A DNA stretch of 51,047 bases from Meridianimarinicoccus aquatilis (GCF_004358675.1 NZ_SMZO01000027.1:1-51047); one strand, 5' to 3'. Shown: positions 16,363 to 25,794, numbered from the stretch's first letter. Program-made: numbers and translations. The notes: generated from the letters alone by a model not told the origin.

Positions 16363-17949
16363 ATGCTTCAAGCTGCAACAGGATTTCGTGGCGCGATGAG
16401 CGCACCGCATCATGCCGCCGCAATGGCCGGGCGCGATGTGATGACTGCAGGCGGCACCGCGATTGAAGCCATGGTCGCGGCGGCTGCCACCATCGCTGTC
16501 GTCTATCCGCACATGAACACGGTTGGCGGCGATGGGTTTTGGTTGATCCACCGCCCCGGAACAGCGCCAATCGGAATATTCGCCGGCGGTCACGCGGCGC
16601 ACCTTGCAACGCCGGATTGGTACGCACAGCAAGGGCACGAGGATGCAATCCCAACACGGGGCGGCTTGGCGGCCTTGACTGTGCCGGGCACGATTGGTGG
16701 CTGGGAAGAAGCTTTGTCTCTCGTCGCGCCGGACCGTGCACTGCCGCTGAGCCAATTGCTTGCCGCAGCCACGCACCATGCCGAACACGGGTTTGCAGTG
16801 ACCGGCAACCAATTTGCTTGCACTGCGGACAAACTGGACGGCCTGAAAGATGTGCCGGGCTTTGCAGACACATATTTGCAGGATGGCGCCGTCCCGACCC
16901 GCGGGAGCCGCATGACCAATCCCGCACTGGGGCAAACCTTCCGGTCGCTGGCGGAAAATGGCCTGCGGAGTTATTACGAAGGACCGATTGCCAAGACACA
17001 TTCGGCCTATCTGGAACAGCACGGAAGCCCTTTGAGGGAAAGCGATTTTGCGGCCTACAAGGCACAGCAAGTCCGGCCGCTGACTGTACAAACATCGCAA
17101 GGGCTTCTCTACAATATGACCCCGCCGACGCAGGGCATTTCATCCTTGATGATCTTGGGGATGTTTGACCGGCTTGGTGTCGCGGCGGGCGAAGGGTTCG
17201 ATCACATTCACGGTTTGGTTGAGGCAACAAAGCAAGCCTTCATCCTGCGCAATTCGGAACTGGGCGATACGCAGTCCATGCGCACCGTGGCTGACCGCTG
17301 GTTAGGCACTTCGGAATTGGACCGGCTTGCAGGACACATCGACATGACCCGCGCCCTGCCTTGGCCGTATGAGCCGAAGCAAGGCGACACAATCTGGATG
17401 GGGGCCACAGATGCCGATGGTACAACCGTCAGCTTCATCCAAAGCGTCTTTTGGGAATTCGGGTCTGGCTTGACCTGTCCGGACACTGGCGTTTGTTTTC
17501 AGAACCGCGGCGCGGGTTTTTCGATTGCACCGGGACCGAACCAACTCGCACCCGGAAAGCGGCCATTCCATACGTTGAACCCGGCGCTGGCGTTACTGTC
17601 GGACGGGCGCACGATGGCCTATGGCACCATGGGCGGCGAAGGTCAGCCGCAGACACAAGCCGCAGTTTTCACCCGCTACGCCAATTTCGGGATGGGCCTG
17701 CAAGAGGCAGTTACCGCCCCGCGCTGGCTATTAGGCAAAACTTGGGGCGCAGGAACGACGTCGCTTAAACTTGAAGACCGGTTCGATCCGGCCTTGGTGA
17801 GCGCACTTGAGCAAGCGGGCCACCAGATTGACATGATCCAACCGTTTTCCGATTTGGCCGGACATGCCGGCGCCGTCGTGCGCCACAGCGCCGGATTAAT
17901 CGAAGCCGCCAGCGACCCACGGGCCGACGGCGCAGCATTGGCAGACTGA
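16363..17949 (+). CDS. Gamma-glutamyltransferase family protein (Ntn hydrolase)
   Basis: Self-processing Ntn hydrolase (528 aa). The large-subunit part has the start pattern MSAPHHAAAMAGRDVMTAGG and the NTVGGDGFWLIH loop. The processing nucleophile is the Thr at residue 343 in QGDTIWMGATDADGTTVS; cleavage before it would free the small subunit. The later GFSIAPGPNQLAPGKRPFHTLNPA and GTMGGEGQPQTQAAV match the family. No signal peptide is visible, so unlike classical Ggt it seems cytoplasmic; such homologues often act on other gamma-glutamyl or amide substrates. It lies in the TRAP operon and probably processes the imported compound. Confidence 0.9.
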   Translation: MLQAATGFRGAMSAPHHAAAMAGRDVMTAGGTAIEAMVAAAATIAVVYPHMNTVGGDGFWLIHRPGTAPIGIFAGGHAAHLATPDWYAQQGHEDAIPTRGGLAALTVPGTIGGWEEALSLVAPDRALPLSQLLAAATHHAEHGFAVTGNQFACTADKLDGLKDVPGFADTYLQDGAVPTRGSRMTNPALGQTFRSLAENGLRSYYEGPIAKTHSAYLEQHGSPLRESDFAAYKAQQVRPLTVQTSQGLLYNMTPPTQGISSLMILGMFDRLGVAAGEGFDHIHGLVEATKQAFILRNSELGDTQSMRTVADRWLGTSELDRLAGHIDMTRALPWPYEPKQGDTIWMGATDADGTTVSFIQSVFWEFGSGLTCPDTGVCFQNRGAGFSIAPGPNQLAPGKRPFHTLNPALALLSDGRTMAYGTMGGEGQPQTQAAVFTRYANFGMGLQEAVTAPRWLLGKTWGAGTTSLKLEDRFDPALVSALEQAGHQIDMIQPFSDLAGHAGAVVRHSAGLIEAASDPRADGAALAD

Positions 17950-17954
17950 TCCCT

Positions 17955-18782
17955 ATGGAACACCTCTCGACATTTGATCTTGCCGCTTTGACCGCAAGCC
18001 TCGTTATCGCGGCCGTTGCCGCTGGACTAATGGCAGGGATTCTTGGCGTTGGGGGCGGGATCGTCCTTGTGCCGGTCCTGTTCTGGATTTTGTCTTTTAC
18101 CGCATTTCCGCCCGACATTGCCATGCATATGGCCGTGGCAACATCACTTGCGACAATCATTTTTACGTCGGTGTCTTCGGCACGGGCCCATGACAGGCGC
18201 GGCGCGGTTGATCGCGGCCTGCTGCGGCTATGGGGGCCGGGAATCGTTTTGGGCGCATTGACGGGCGGCCTTGTCGCAAGGTTCATTGATGCGGATGGAT
18301 TGAAAGCGGTCTTTGGCGGGATAGCCCTTTTGGTAGCGGTGAATATGGCTACGCCCAAAACCCTTGTACTGTCTGCGAACCTGCCGGGATCGCGGGCAGT
18401 GAATGCTGCCATTTCTGCCGTAACTGGATTGCTGTCGGCGTTGATGGGCATTGGCGGTGGAACGCTGTCGGTTCCTATACTGGCAGCGTTTTCGGTCGAG
18501 ATGCGCAAAGCCGTTGGAACGGCAGCAGCGTTCGGATTTTTGATTGCGGTGCCCGCCGTCTTCGGTTTTGTGATATCGGGCTGGAGCGTGCCGGACAGAC
18601 CGCCCCTGTCGCTCGGCTATGTCAACTTGATCGGTGTCGCGGTCATCCTGCCATTTTCAGTCAGCTTCGCGCCGATCGGGGCACGTATCGCGCACGGGCT
18701 GGATACGGTCTGGATCAAGCGGATTTTCGCAGTGTTCCTGTTTTTGACATCCCTGCGAATGTTGTCGGGGCTGTTGGGTTAA
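17955..18782 (+). CDS. TauE/SafE family permease
   Basis: Inner-membrane protein (275 aa) with two repeats of the family motif: GLMAGILGVGGGIVLVPVL near residue 27 and ALMGIGGGTLSVPIL near residue 165, and about eight hydrophobic segments. Members export sulfite or sulfoacetate-type anions or take up small organic anions. It starts five bases after the Ggt-like gene and ends the TRAP operon; its stop overlaps the stop of the opposite GntR gene by four bases (TTAA). A role in exporting a breakdown product is only an inference. Confidence 0.88.
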   Translation: MEHLSTFDLAALTASLVIAAVAAGLMAGILGVGGGIVLVPVLFWILSFTAFPPDIAMHMAVATSLATIIFTSVSSARAHDRRGAVDRGLLRLWGPGIVLGALTGGLVARFIDADGLKAVFGGIALLVAVNMATPKTLVLSANLPGSRAVNAAISAVTGLLSALMGIGGGTLSVPILAAFSVEMRKAVGTAAAFGFLIAVPAVFGFVISGWSVPDRPPLSLGYVNLIGVAVILPFSVSFAPIGARIAHGLDTVWIKRIFAVFLFLTSLRMLSGLLG

Positions 18783-19465
18783 GGCATGCGTGCAAGCACT
18801 TCGCGTGCGGCGCTGATCAGATGGCGCCGCAGCGTGCGGTCTGCTTCGGCAGGGTCGCGATCCAAAATCGCATTGACGATCGCGGCATGCTCCGCGTTGG
18901 ATTTTTCGATCCGCTCTGCGCTGCGCAACTGTGATTTGCGGAACGGGGCCAGCTTAAGCCGCAGCTTGTTTCCAAGTTCTATCAGATCCGGATTGTGCGT
19001 GCCCTCCAAGATCATGGTGTGAAACTCGCCGTTCGCTGTCTCATAATCCGCTGTGTCGCCCTGTGCCATCATTTTGCCCATGCGGCGGTGCAGGTCTTCC
19101 AGCCCGGCACGTTCGCCAATGCTCATGCGTTCAGCAGAAAGACGCCCGCACATGGCTTCTATTTCACCCATGGCGTCAAACATCTGTTCAACCCGATCCC
19201 GCGTGATCTCGGTCACGACGACCCCGCGATAATGGATTCGTTCGGCCAGCGAGCGCGCAACAAGAGTGTGCAATGCCTCGCGCACCGGCGTGCGAGACAC
19301 CCCGAAGCGGCGGGTCAGGCTTTGCTCATCCAACCGGGTTCCGGCCGTGATGTCACCCGAGATAATCTCGGCCTCCAACTCGGCGGCGATATGCGTACTG
19401 TGCACTTTGCGCGGCGCAGCGCCGTCACCAGATTGTGCAGCGTCGGTATGGCTATCGTCTTTCAT
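18779..19465 (-). CDS. GntR family transcriptional regulator, FCD subfamily
   Basis: Cytoplasmic DNA-binding regulator (228 aa). The winged helix is in residues 20-90 (GTRLDEQSLTRRFGVSRTPVREALHTL), followed by an all-helical FCD ligand domain with MGEIEAMCGRLSAERM and HAAIVNAILDRDPAEADRTLRRHL, whose Asp/His residues usually bind a metal and a carboxylate. It lies between the TRAP operon and the kynureninase run. The palindrome at 13301 is a possible target in the former; I see no matching site in 19466-19623. Confidence 0.92.
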   Translation of the reverse strand: MKDDSHTDAAQSGDGAAPRKVHSTHIAAELEAEIISGDITAGTRLDEQSLTRRFGVSRTPVREALHTLVARSLAERIHYRGVVVTEITRDRVEQMFDAMGEIEAMCGRLSAERMSIGERAGLEDLHRRMGKMMAQGDTADYETANGEFHTMILEGTHNPDLIELGNKLRLKLAPFRKSQLRSAERIEKSNAEHAAIVNAILDRDPAEADRTLRRHLISAAREVLARMP

Positions 19466-19623
19466 TTGATGAACTTACCCGCCCACGGCTCAAACCGGAA
19501 CCGTTTTCGACATGGATCGTACCAAGACGCACAGGAATTATTGCACAGCTTTGCTTGAAGCCTCGCCGGGTGCGCAGCATAACAAAGGCCCGGCTTGACG
19601 GGGTACTTGCCAAGGGAAAGCCG

Positions 19624-20814
19624 ATGACCACCATCCTGCGCAAACACCACTTTGATCTGCCCGATGGCGTGATCTACCTTGATGGCAACTCTCTGGGGCC
19701 GCTGCCTCGCTCTGCTGCTGAGCGCGCGGCGCATACAATAACGCAGGAATGGGGCCTTGAGTTGATCAAGGCATGGAACAGTGCGGGATGGATGGACCTT
19801 CCCGCGCGTATCGGTGACAGGGTCGCCGCGCTGATCAAGGCGCAACCGGGAAGCGTGACCATGGGAGACACGCTGTCGATCAAGGTCTATCAGGCGCTCG
19901 ACGCAGCGCTGAAGCTGAGACCAAATCGCAAGGTGATTTTGTCCGACAGTGGCAACTTTCCCACCGACCTATACATGGCCCAAGGTTTGATCGACACACT
20001 GGCCAAGGGCCATGTGCTGCGCACGCCGCCGCCCGACGATGTGCAAGATGCGATCAACGATGATGTTGCCGTCGTGATGCTGACGCAGGTCGATTATCGC
20101 ACAGGGCGGTTGCATGATATGGCGGCCATCACCGCACGCGCCCATGCCGCTGGCGCGGTGATGATCTGGGATCTGGCCCACAGCGCCGGGGCTGTCCCGC
20201 TTGATATCGCGGGCTGCGCGCCCGAATTCGCTGTCGGGTGCACCTATAAGTTCCTGAACGGCGGTCCCGGCGCGCCAGCGTTCATCCACATCCGGCCAGA
20301 TATCGCGCCCTTGGTCAACCCCGCGTTGGCAGGCTGGATGGGCCATGAGGCACCGTTTGCGATGGACCCTGACTATCGCCCTGCCCCATCAACGGAACGC
20401 ATGCGCGTCGGAACGCCCCCCGTCGTACAACTGTCGATCCTCGACGCCGCGCTGGATGTTTGGGACGGCGTCACGATGGCCGATATTCGTGCGGCATCAA
20501 TAGCCCTATCTGACCTTTTCATCGCAAAGGTCGAAGCAGGTTGCCCAGCCTTGCGCCTTGCCTCGCCCCGCGACGGCGCGCAGCGTGGCAGCCAAGTTTC
20601 GTTCCACTTTGCCCATGGCTATGCGGCCATTCAGGCGCTGATTGATCGGGGCGTCATCGGTGATTTCAGAGCGCCCGACATCATGCGCTTTGGTATAACC
20701 CCGCTTTATCTTGATGAAGACGACATCAGCGCGGCCGCCGATCATATCTGTGACGTGATACAGACCGAAATATGGCGCGACCCCAAGTATCAGACCCGTG
20801 CGCGCGTCACCTAA
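19624..20814 (+). CDS. kynU: Kynureninase
   Basis: PLP enzyme (396 aa) that cleaves kynurenine or 3-hydroxykynurenine to anthranilate or 3-hydroxyanthranilate and alanine. Family features are IYLDGNSLGPLPRSA near the start, GDTLSIKVYQAL, DSGNFPTDLYM, MIWDLAHSAGAVP with the PLP Asp, and GCTYKFLNGGPGAPAF with the Schiff-base Lys. ATG at 19624 is used; the frame continues upstream through the promoter region. It opens a run with an aminotransferase and glutaryl-CoA dehydrogenase, which is consistent with tryptophan/kynurenine breakdown. Confidence 0.92.
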   Translation: MTTILRKHHFDLPDGVIYLDGNSLGPLPRSAAERAAHTITQEWGLELIKAWNSAGWMDLPARIGDRVAALIKAQPGSVTMGDTLSIKVYQALDAALKLRPNRKVILSDSGNFPTDLYMAQGLIDTLAKGHVLRTPPPDDVQDAINDDVAVVMLTQVDYRTGRLHDMAAITARAHAAGAVMIWDLAHSAGAVPLDIAGCAPEFAVGCTYKFLNGGPGAPAFIHIRPDIAPLVNPALAGWMGHEAPFAMDPDYRPAPSTERMRVGTPPVVQLSILDAALDVWDGVTMADIRAASIALSDLFIAKVEAGCPALRLASPRDGAQRGSQVSFHFAHGYAAIQALIDRGVIGDFRAPDIMRFGITPLYLDEDDISAAADHICDVIQTEIWRDPKYQTRARVT

Positions 20815-20830
20815 TCGAAGGGAACACCGG

Positions 20831-22006
20831 ATGTTCACTGCTTTGCCCGCCTACCCCGAAGATGCAATTCTTCGGCTTATGGCACTGTATCGTGACGATC
20901 CGCGCAAGGACAAGATTGACCTTGGCGTGGGTGTTTATCGCGACGAGGCAGGCCGCACCCCGGTTATGCGGGCGGTCAGGGCGGCCGAAAAACAGCTTTG
21001 GCAAGACCAAGACACAAAGTCTTATGTGGGCCTGTTAGGGGCGCCGGATTTTGCCAACGCCATGACATCGCTGGTGCTAGGAACACTTGGCACGGGCAGG
21101 ATTGCCGCTGCGGCCACACCCGGTGGCACCGGGGCTTTGCGGATTGCGTTCGACCTGGTTGCGCTGTCGGCACCTGACGCGGCCATCTGGTTGCCCGCGC
21201 CCACTTGGCCCAATCACGAGAGCATTCTTGCGCATCTAAAGCGGCCCGTGCACCGGTATAGATATGCAGCGCAGGACGGCACGTTGGACGCCGCTGGCAT
21301 GCTGGAGGACTTATCGGCTGCAAGAGCAGGCGATGTTGTTTTGCTGCATGGCTGTTGTCACAATCCAACCGGCATAGACCCCGACCGGGCGCAATGGTCC
21401 GCAGTGGCAGATTGTTTGGCTGCGGGCCGATTGCTCCCGCTGGTGGATCTGGCCTATTTGGGGTTCGGGGACGGACTTGACGCTGATGCAGCCCCGGTCA
21501 GAATGCTGGCAGAACGTTGTCCCGAGATGTTGGTCGCAGTGAGCGGATCAAAGACGTTTGGAGTGTACCGGGATCGGGCCGGCGTGCTGTTGGGCCTCGC
21601 CGAAAAATCTGAACAGGCAACGGCGCTTCGCAGCGCGCTTGCCCATCTCAATCGTCAAACATATTCCTTTCCGCCCGACCATGGCGCGCGCATTGTCACG
21701 ATGGTGCTTAACGACCCGGCACTTCGCGAGGACTGGCAAGTTGAAATTGACGGAATGCGTATACGCATCAATAGTTTACGCGGCGAACTTGCAGCGGGCC
21801 TGAAACAGAAAACCCGGTCGGATCGTTTCGCAACAATAGCCACCCAGCGGGGCATGTTTTCACGGTTGGGTCTGTCGCCCAGGCAAGTGGAGGATCTACG
21901 CGCCCGGCACAGTGTGTATATTGTTGGCGACGGACGGATCAACATTGCCGGTTTGAACGCAGGCATGATACCGACTGTGTGCGAGCGTATTGCCGACGTG
22001 CTTTAA
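20831..22006 (+). CDS. Aromatic amino acid/aspartate-type aminotransferase (class I)
   Basis: PLP aminotransferase of subgroup I-alpha (391 aa), like TyrB or PhhC. It has MFTALPAYPEDAILRLM, DKIDLGVGVYRDEAGRTPV, TPGGTGALRIAFDL, HGCCHNPTGIDPD with the PLP contacts, SGSKTFGVYRDRAG with the Schiff-base Lys, and the C-terminal FSRLGLSPRQVEDLR with the carboxylate Arg further on. It starts 16 bases after kynU and so is probably in the same transcript. In this context it may act on kynurenine, aminoadipate or aromatic amino acids. Confidence 0.92.
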   Translation: MFTALPAYPEDAILRLMALYRDDPRKDKIDLGVGVYRDEAGRTPVMRAVRAAEKQLWQDQDTKSYVGLLGAPDFANAMTSLVLGTLGTGRIAAAATPGGTGALRIAFDLVALSAPDAAIWLPAPTWPNHESILAHLKRPVHRYRYAAQDGTLDAAGMLEDLSAARAGDVVLLHGCCHNPTGIDPDRAQWSAVADCLAAGRLLPLVDLAYLGFGDGLDADAAPVRMLAERCPEMLVAVSGSKTFGVYRDRAGVLLGLAEKSEQATALRSALAHLNRQTYSFPPDHGARIVTMVLNDPALREDWQVEIDGMRIRINSLRGELAAGLKQKTRSDRFATIATQRGMFSRLGLSPRQVEDLRARHSVYIVGDGRINIAGLNAGMIPTVCERIADVL

Positions 22007-22069
22007 GGGGCCTGCGGTGCCCGAAGACTTGCCCCGGCGCCACGGGGCTTCCAAATGCCGGAGACAGCC

Positions 22070-23278
22070 ATGAACATGATTCACAAAGACGCCCCGAACC
22101 TGTCCAGTTTTGACTGGTCAGACGCGCTGCGCCTTGATGATCAACTCAGCGAAGATGAACGTATGCTGCAATCTGCGGCACGCGCCTTTGCACAAGAAAA
22201 GCTGCAACCGCGTGTTACGGACGCCTACCGCGACGAAGTCACCGACCCGTCGATCTTTCGGGAAATGGGCGAGATGGGCCTGTTGGGGATGACCGTTCCC
22301 GAAGAGTTCGGTGGGCTTGGTGCGTCTTATGTCAGCTATGGCCTTGTCGCGCGCGAGGTGGAACGAGTCGACAGCGGCTATCGGTCAATGATGTCGGTGC
22401 AATCGTCACTGGTGATGTATCCGATCAACGCCTATGGCACCGAGGCGCAGAAACACCACTATCTTCCAAAGCTGGCCAGTGGCGAGTGGATCGGCTGTTT
22501 CGGGCTGACAGAGCCAGATGCCGGGTCGGACCCTGCCGGCATGAAGACCACCGCGCGCAAGACAGAGGCGGGGTATGTTCTGAACGGAACCAAAACATGG
22601 ATTTCCAACAGCCCTATCGCAGATGTGTTCATCGTCTGGGCCAAGTCCGAGGCCCATGGCGGCAAGATCCGCGGCTTCGTTCTGGACAAGGGCACACCGG
22701 GACTGAGCGCGCCGAAAATCGGCGGTAAACTGAGCCTGCGCGCGTCAATCACCGGCCAGATTGCGATGCAGGATGTCGAGGTCAGCGAAGAGGCTCTGCT
22801 TCCCGGTGTAGAGGGTTTGAAAGGCCCGTTCGGCTGCCTGAACCGCGCACGGTATGGGATCAGCTGGGGGGTTCTTGGCGCCGCAGAACTATGCTGGCAC
22901 GCCGCACGCAGTTATGGCCTTGATCGGGTGCAGTTTGGCAAGCCCTTGGCACAAACACAACTTTACCAAAAGAAGTTGGCGGACATGATGACCGAGATCG
23001 TGCTTGGTCAACAGGCCAGCTTGCGGGTTGGCAGATTGATGGACCAAGGCCGCGCCGCACCCGAAATGATCTCAATCGTAAAACGGAACAATTGCGGCAA
23101 AGCTCTGGAAATCGCGCGCATGGCCCGCGACATGCACGGCGGGAACGGGATTTCAGAAGAGTATCAAGTGATGCGCCACGCCCAGAACCTGGAAACGGTC
23201 AACACTTATGAAGGCACCCACGATGTGCACGCGCTGATCCTTGGCCGTGCAATTACTGGCCTTCAAGCGTTCTTCTGA
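22070..23278 (+). CDS. gcdH: Glutaryl-CoA dehydrogenase
   Basis: Acyl-CoA dehydrogenase fold flavoenzyme (402 aa) that oxidises and decarboxylates glutaryl-CoA to crotonyl-CoA. It is told apart from other acyl-CoA dehydrogenases by [17 protein letters not shown], whose Arg binds the distal carboxylate, and by [15 protein letters not shown], which holds the catalytic Glu. FAD/substrate motifs [13 protein letters not shown] and [15 protein letters not shown] are intact. ATG at 22070 is chosen because GGAG lies seven bases upstream; an in-frame ATG exists at 22055. It follows the aminotransferase by 63 bases and links lysine or tryptophan breakdown via 2-oxoadipate to central metabolism. Confidence 0.94.
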   Translation: MNMIHKDAPNLSSFDWSDALRLDDQLSEDERMLQSAARAFAQEKLQPRVTDAYRDEVTDPSIFREMGEMGLLGMTVPEEFGGLGASYVSYGLVAREVERVDSGYRSMMSVQSSLVMYPINAYGTEAQKHHYLPKLASGEWIGCFGLTEPDAGSDPAGMKTTARKTEAGYVLNGTKTWISNSPIADVFIVWAKSEAHGGKIRGFVLDKGTPGLSAPKIGGKLSLRASITGQIAMQDVEVSEEALLPGVEGLKGPFGCLNRARYGISWGVLGAAELCWHAARSYGLDRVQFGKPLAQTQLYQKKLADMMTEIVLGQQASLRVGRLMDQGRAAPEMISIVKRNNCGKALEIARMARDMHGGNGISEEYQVMRHAQNLETVNTYEGTHDVHALILGRAITGLQAFF

Positions 23279-23381
23279 GAGTTTTTGAAAACGAGCGCTT
23301 GCCCTGTGCAAAAGCGGCAACGCACGCTTTGCGCAGCTGTCAGGTTCCACGTTGACCCGATCCAACACTGAAGAGGCCACA

Positions 23382-24539
23382 ATGCTTGATGAAGCCAAGA
23401 TCCGAACGCGGCAGCTTCAGGACCGGATGAAGGATCATGACATCCGCAAAGCTGTGTTCACGGATGAAAGTTCCATCGCATATCTGGCAGGAATTTGGGG
23501 GTATTTGGGTATCGAATTTGGTCGCCCGACAATGCTTGTTCTCGACGCTACTGAAGGTCCGGTCGTTATCACACCCCTGATGGAATCCGAAATGGTCGGC
23601 GCCATGACCTGGGTTGAAGACGTTCGTGTGTGGGACGACATTGGCCCGCGCAGTTGGGGCCGTGTCCTAGAGGCAGCACTGGGCGACAAACCTGACAAGA
23701 TATGGGTGGAAAGGGGCACCCTGCCCGCCATCGTCAGAAACCATCTGGACGACACATTTCCGGGCGTTCCCCTTGGCGATATCTCGCCGGTGCTGGGCGC
23801 GATGCGGATGATCAAGACGCCTTTTGAGATCGACATCATGAAGAAAGCTGGCCAAATCGCCGGGGCCATGATGGCTGCAGCCCATGACAGCCTTGTTGAA
23901 GGTGCACAGGAATATGAGTCCGCGCTCGCCGTGATTGATGCGGGATCGCGCAAGGCGGCCGGATTTCTGACGAACAAAGGCTGGGACAGGTTTGTGTCTC
24001 CGATGATCCACAATTTACAGATCCTGCAAAGCGGTGCAGACGCTTCGATGGTGCACCGCCGCGCGAGTGTGCGTGCCTATCAGACCTTCGATCCCGTCTA
24101 TTTCTGCTTTTGCAATATGGCGCAATTCAAGCAGTACAAGCTTGGCTTTGACCGAATGTTCCATATTGGCGATGTGCGGGACAGCGACCGCGCTGTTCAA
24201 TTGGCGGCGATTGAAGCGCAGCAAGCAGCTATTGCCGCGATCCGCCCGGGTGTGTTGGCTGAGGATGTGGCTGCCGCCGCCAATGAGGTCTATCGCACAC
24301 GTGGATACGAAACTGGATATCGCACCGGTCGGTCCATCGGCGTGGCCTATCTTGAAGCGCCAGAGTTGAAACATGGCGACAAGACAGTGTTGCAAGCCGG
24401 CATGACCTTCGCAGTGGACGGAGGGATCTCGGTCGATGGCGTCACCGCTGGCCGGATTGGCGACTCTGTCGTGGTCACGCAGACCGGGGTAGAATACTTG
24501 ACCGACTATCCGCGCGAAATTTTGTTAAGCAAGGCCTGA
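23382..24539 (+). CDS. M24/creatinase-fold protein lacking the metal ligands
   Basis: A 385-residue protein of the pita-bread fold with the N-terminal creatinase-type domain (IAYLAGIWGYLGIEFG) and the C-terminal M24 domain. The five metal ligands of methionine aminopeptidase/aminopeptidase P are all altered: the DFG/SDITR region reads CFCNMAQFKQYKLGFDR (residues 242-258), the GHGIG histidine is Arg317 (TGRSIG), and the two glutamates are Asp346 and Gly360. It is therefore unlikely to be a dinuclear metallopeptidase. It does not keep the creatinase Glu in the TALER motif either. It overlaps functionally with the amidase that starts two bases later, so it is probably a C-N hydrolase of unknown substrate. 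Confidence 0.85.
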   Translation: MLDEAKIRTRQLQDRMKDHDIRKAVFTDESSIAYLAGIWGYLGIEFGRPTMLVLDATEGPVVITPLMESEMVGAMTWVEDVRVWDDIGPRSWGRVLEAALGDKPDKIWVERGTLPAIVRNHLDDTFPGVPLGDISPVLGAMRMIKTPFEIDIMKKAGQIAGAMMAAAHDSLVEGAQEYESALAVIDAGSRKAAGFLTNKGWDRFVSPMIHNLQILQSGADASMVHRRASVRAYQTFDPVYFCFCNMAQFKQYKLGFDRMFHIGDVRDSDRAVQLAAIEAQQAAIAAIRPGVLAEDVAAAANEVYRTRGYETGYRTGRSIGVAYLEAPELKHGDKTVLQAGMTFAVDGGISVDGVTAGRIGDSVVVTQTGVEYLTDYPREILLSKA

Positions 24540-24541
24540 CC

Positions 24542-25345
24542 TTGGCGAACGACCTTCACGCGGCTGTGGCTCAATGCCCTGCAGATCTTGATACGCCGCA
24601 AGATCGGTTGTGTTGGCTCGCATCCGTTTTGTCCGAACATCACGCAGAGCCGCTGGATTTAGTGGTGCTGCCAGAGTTGTTTCAATGCGGCTACAATATC
24701 GGGGATCGCGTGAACGCACGGGCCGAAACCCGTGACGGGCCTTTCGCACAGAAGATTGCGACGCTAGCCCGCATGCACAATACCGCGATTGTCTATGGGT
24801 ATGCCGAACACGCTGAAGGCAAGCTGTACAATTCCGCGCTGTGTATCAACACGTTCGGCGAGTTGGCGGGCCACCATCGCAAACTGCTGCTCCCCCCCGG
24901 CTTCGAAGGGGATCACTTTGCCCCCGACGACGGGTGTAGGTTGTTCAGCCTCGGGGCGTTCACCATTGCAATCGTCATCTGCTATGATGTGGAGTTCCCC
25001 GAGACCCTTCGCCATGTCGTGCAGGCGGGGGCGGATCTGGTTGTTGTACCAACGGCTCTCGGGGCGGAATGGGGGATTGTTGCTGACTGTGTCATTCCCA
25101 CCCGTGCATTCGAAAACGGAGTATTTCTGTGCTACGCCAACTATTGTCGAAATGAGGGTGATTTGGAATATTTTGGCGGAAGCTGCATCGTTGCGCCAAA
25201 TGGGGCCACCTTGGCACGGGCAGGAACTGATGCCAGTTTGTTAAGGGCGCGCCTGGAACAATCAGCAGTTGCATTAGCCCGAGACCGTCTTCCTTATTTC
25301 ACCGATAGGCACAAATTGCCGTGGTCTAAAAAAGGTCAATTTTAA
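24542..25345 (+). CDS. Carbon-nitrogen hydrolase (nitrilase superfamily amidase)
   Basis: Cytoplasmic amidase or carbamoylase (267 aa). The Glu-Lys-Cys triad is visible in LVVLPELFQCGYN (Glu near residue 44), GHHRKLLLPPGFEGDHF (Lys) and IAIVICYDVEFPETLR (Cys). It uses TTG at 24542, two bases after the stop of the M24-fold gene, so the two are co-translated. A carbamoylputrescine or omega-amidase-like role is possible; the substrate cannot be read from the sequence. A weak hairpin (AGAAAT, ATTTCT) overlaps its stop and could end the transcript. Confidence 0.9.
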   Translation: MANDLHAAVAQCPADLDTPQDRLCWLASVLSEHHAEPLDLVVLPELFQCGYNIGDRVNARAETRDGPFAQKIATLARMHNTAIVYGYAEHAEGKLYNSALCINTFGELAGHHRKLLLPPGFEGDHFAPDDGCRLFSLGAFTIAIVICYDVEFPETLRHVVQAGADLVVVPTALGAEWGIVADCVIPTRAFENGVFLCYANYCRNEGDLEYFGGSCIVAPNGATLARAGTDASLLRARLEQSAVALARDRLPYFTDRHKLPWSKKGQF

Positions 25346-25533
25346 GAAATCGCGCCGAATTTCTCTGTTAGGCTGTGCCGATTTGTACGGACACAAAGCG
25401 TTTGTTTCGAAAATTAACCAATCCTCTCTTCTGAATTCAGCCATTTATGTGGCTAAATCTAGCGCACATTAACAAAATGGTTGCCGTGTCAGAATATACG
25501 CCTAAGGTCGCGGGGCACAGGGAGAGAAAAACA

Positions 25534-25794
25534 ATGAAAAATAAAATAGTAACGATTGCAGCAGCCGTTGGACTGCTTGCCATCGCAGGATGCACCGTTC
25601 CGGCGCCTTATGTTTCAGACTTCAATGGCGACAGTGTTGATATTACTGTTCCTCTGGGCGCTCCGGTGTCTTCCGCTTATGAAATGGCGGCGAAGACCTG
25701 TAACCGCGCGGGCAAATCGAAAGCTGAATTGGCATCATCAAAGCCATCGGGTAACTACGGCGATACGGAATATCTGTTCCTTTGCCTCGATTAA
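25534..25794 (+). CDS. Small lipoprotein (86 aa), function unknown
   Basis: The N-terminus MKNKIVTIAAAVGLLAIAGC is a lipoprotein signal with lipobox AIAGC, so the mature protein starts at Cys20 and is anchored to a membrane. The remaining 67 residues include one Cys near AAKTCNRAG and one at the end, LFLCLD, which may form a disulfide. ATG at 25534 follows a good ribosome site (GGGAGAG). The frame extends 29 codons upstream without such a site. It stands alone between the amidase and the convergent amidohydrolase gene; a terminator hairpin follows. Confidence 0.8.
   Translation: MKNKIVTIAAAVGLLAIAGCTVPAPYVSDFNGDSVDITVPLGAPVSSAYEMAAKTCNRAGKSKAELASSKPSGNYGDTEYLFLCLD

Noticed and set aside
23382-24539. 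Annotation as aminopeptidase P or creatinase
   Set aside because: All M24 metal ligands and the creatinase catalytic glutamate region differ. Nearness to sarcosine oxidase is suggestive (creatine gives sarcosine), but the genes are 11 kb apart and on opposite strands.
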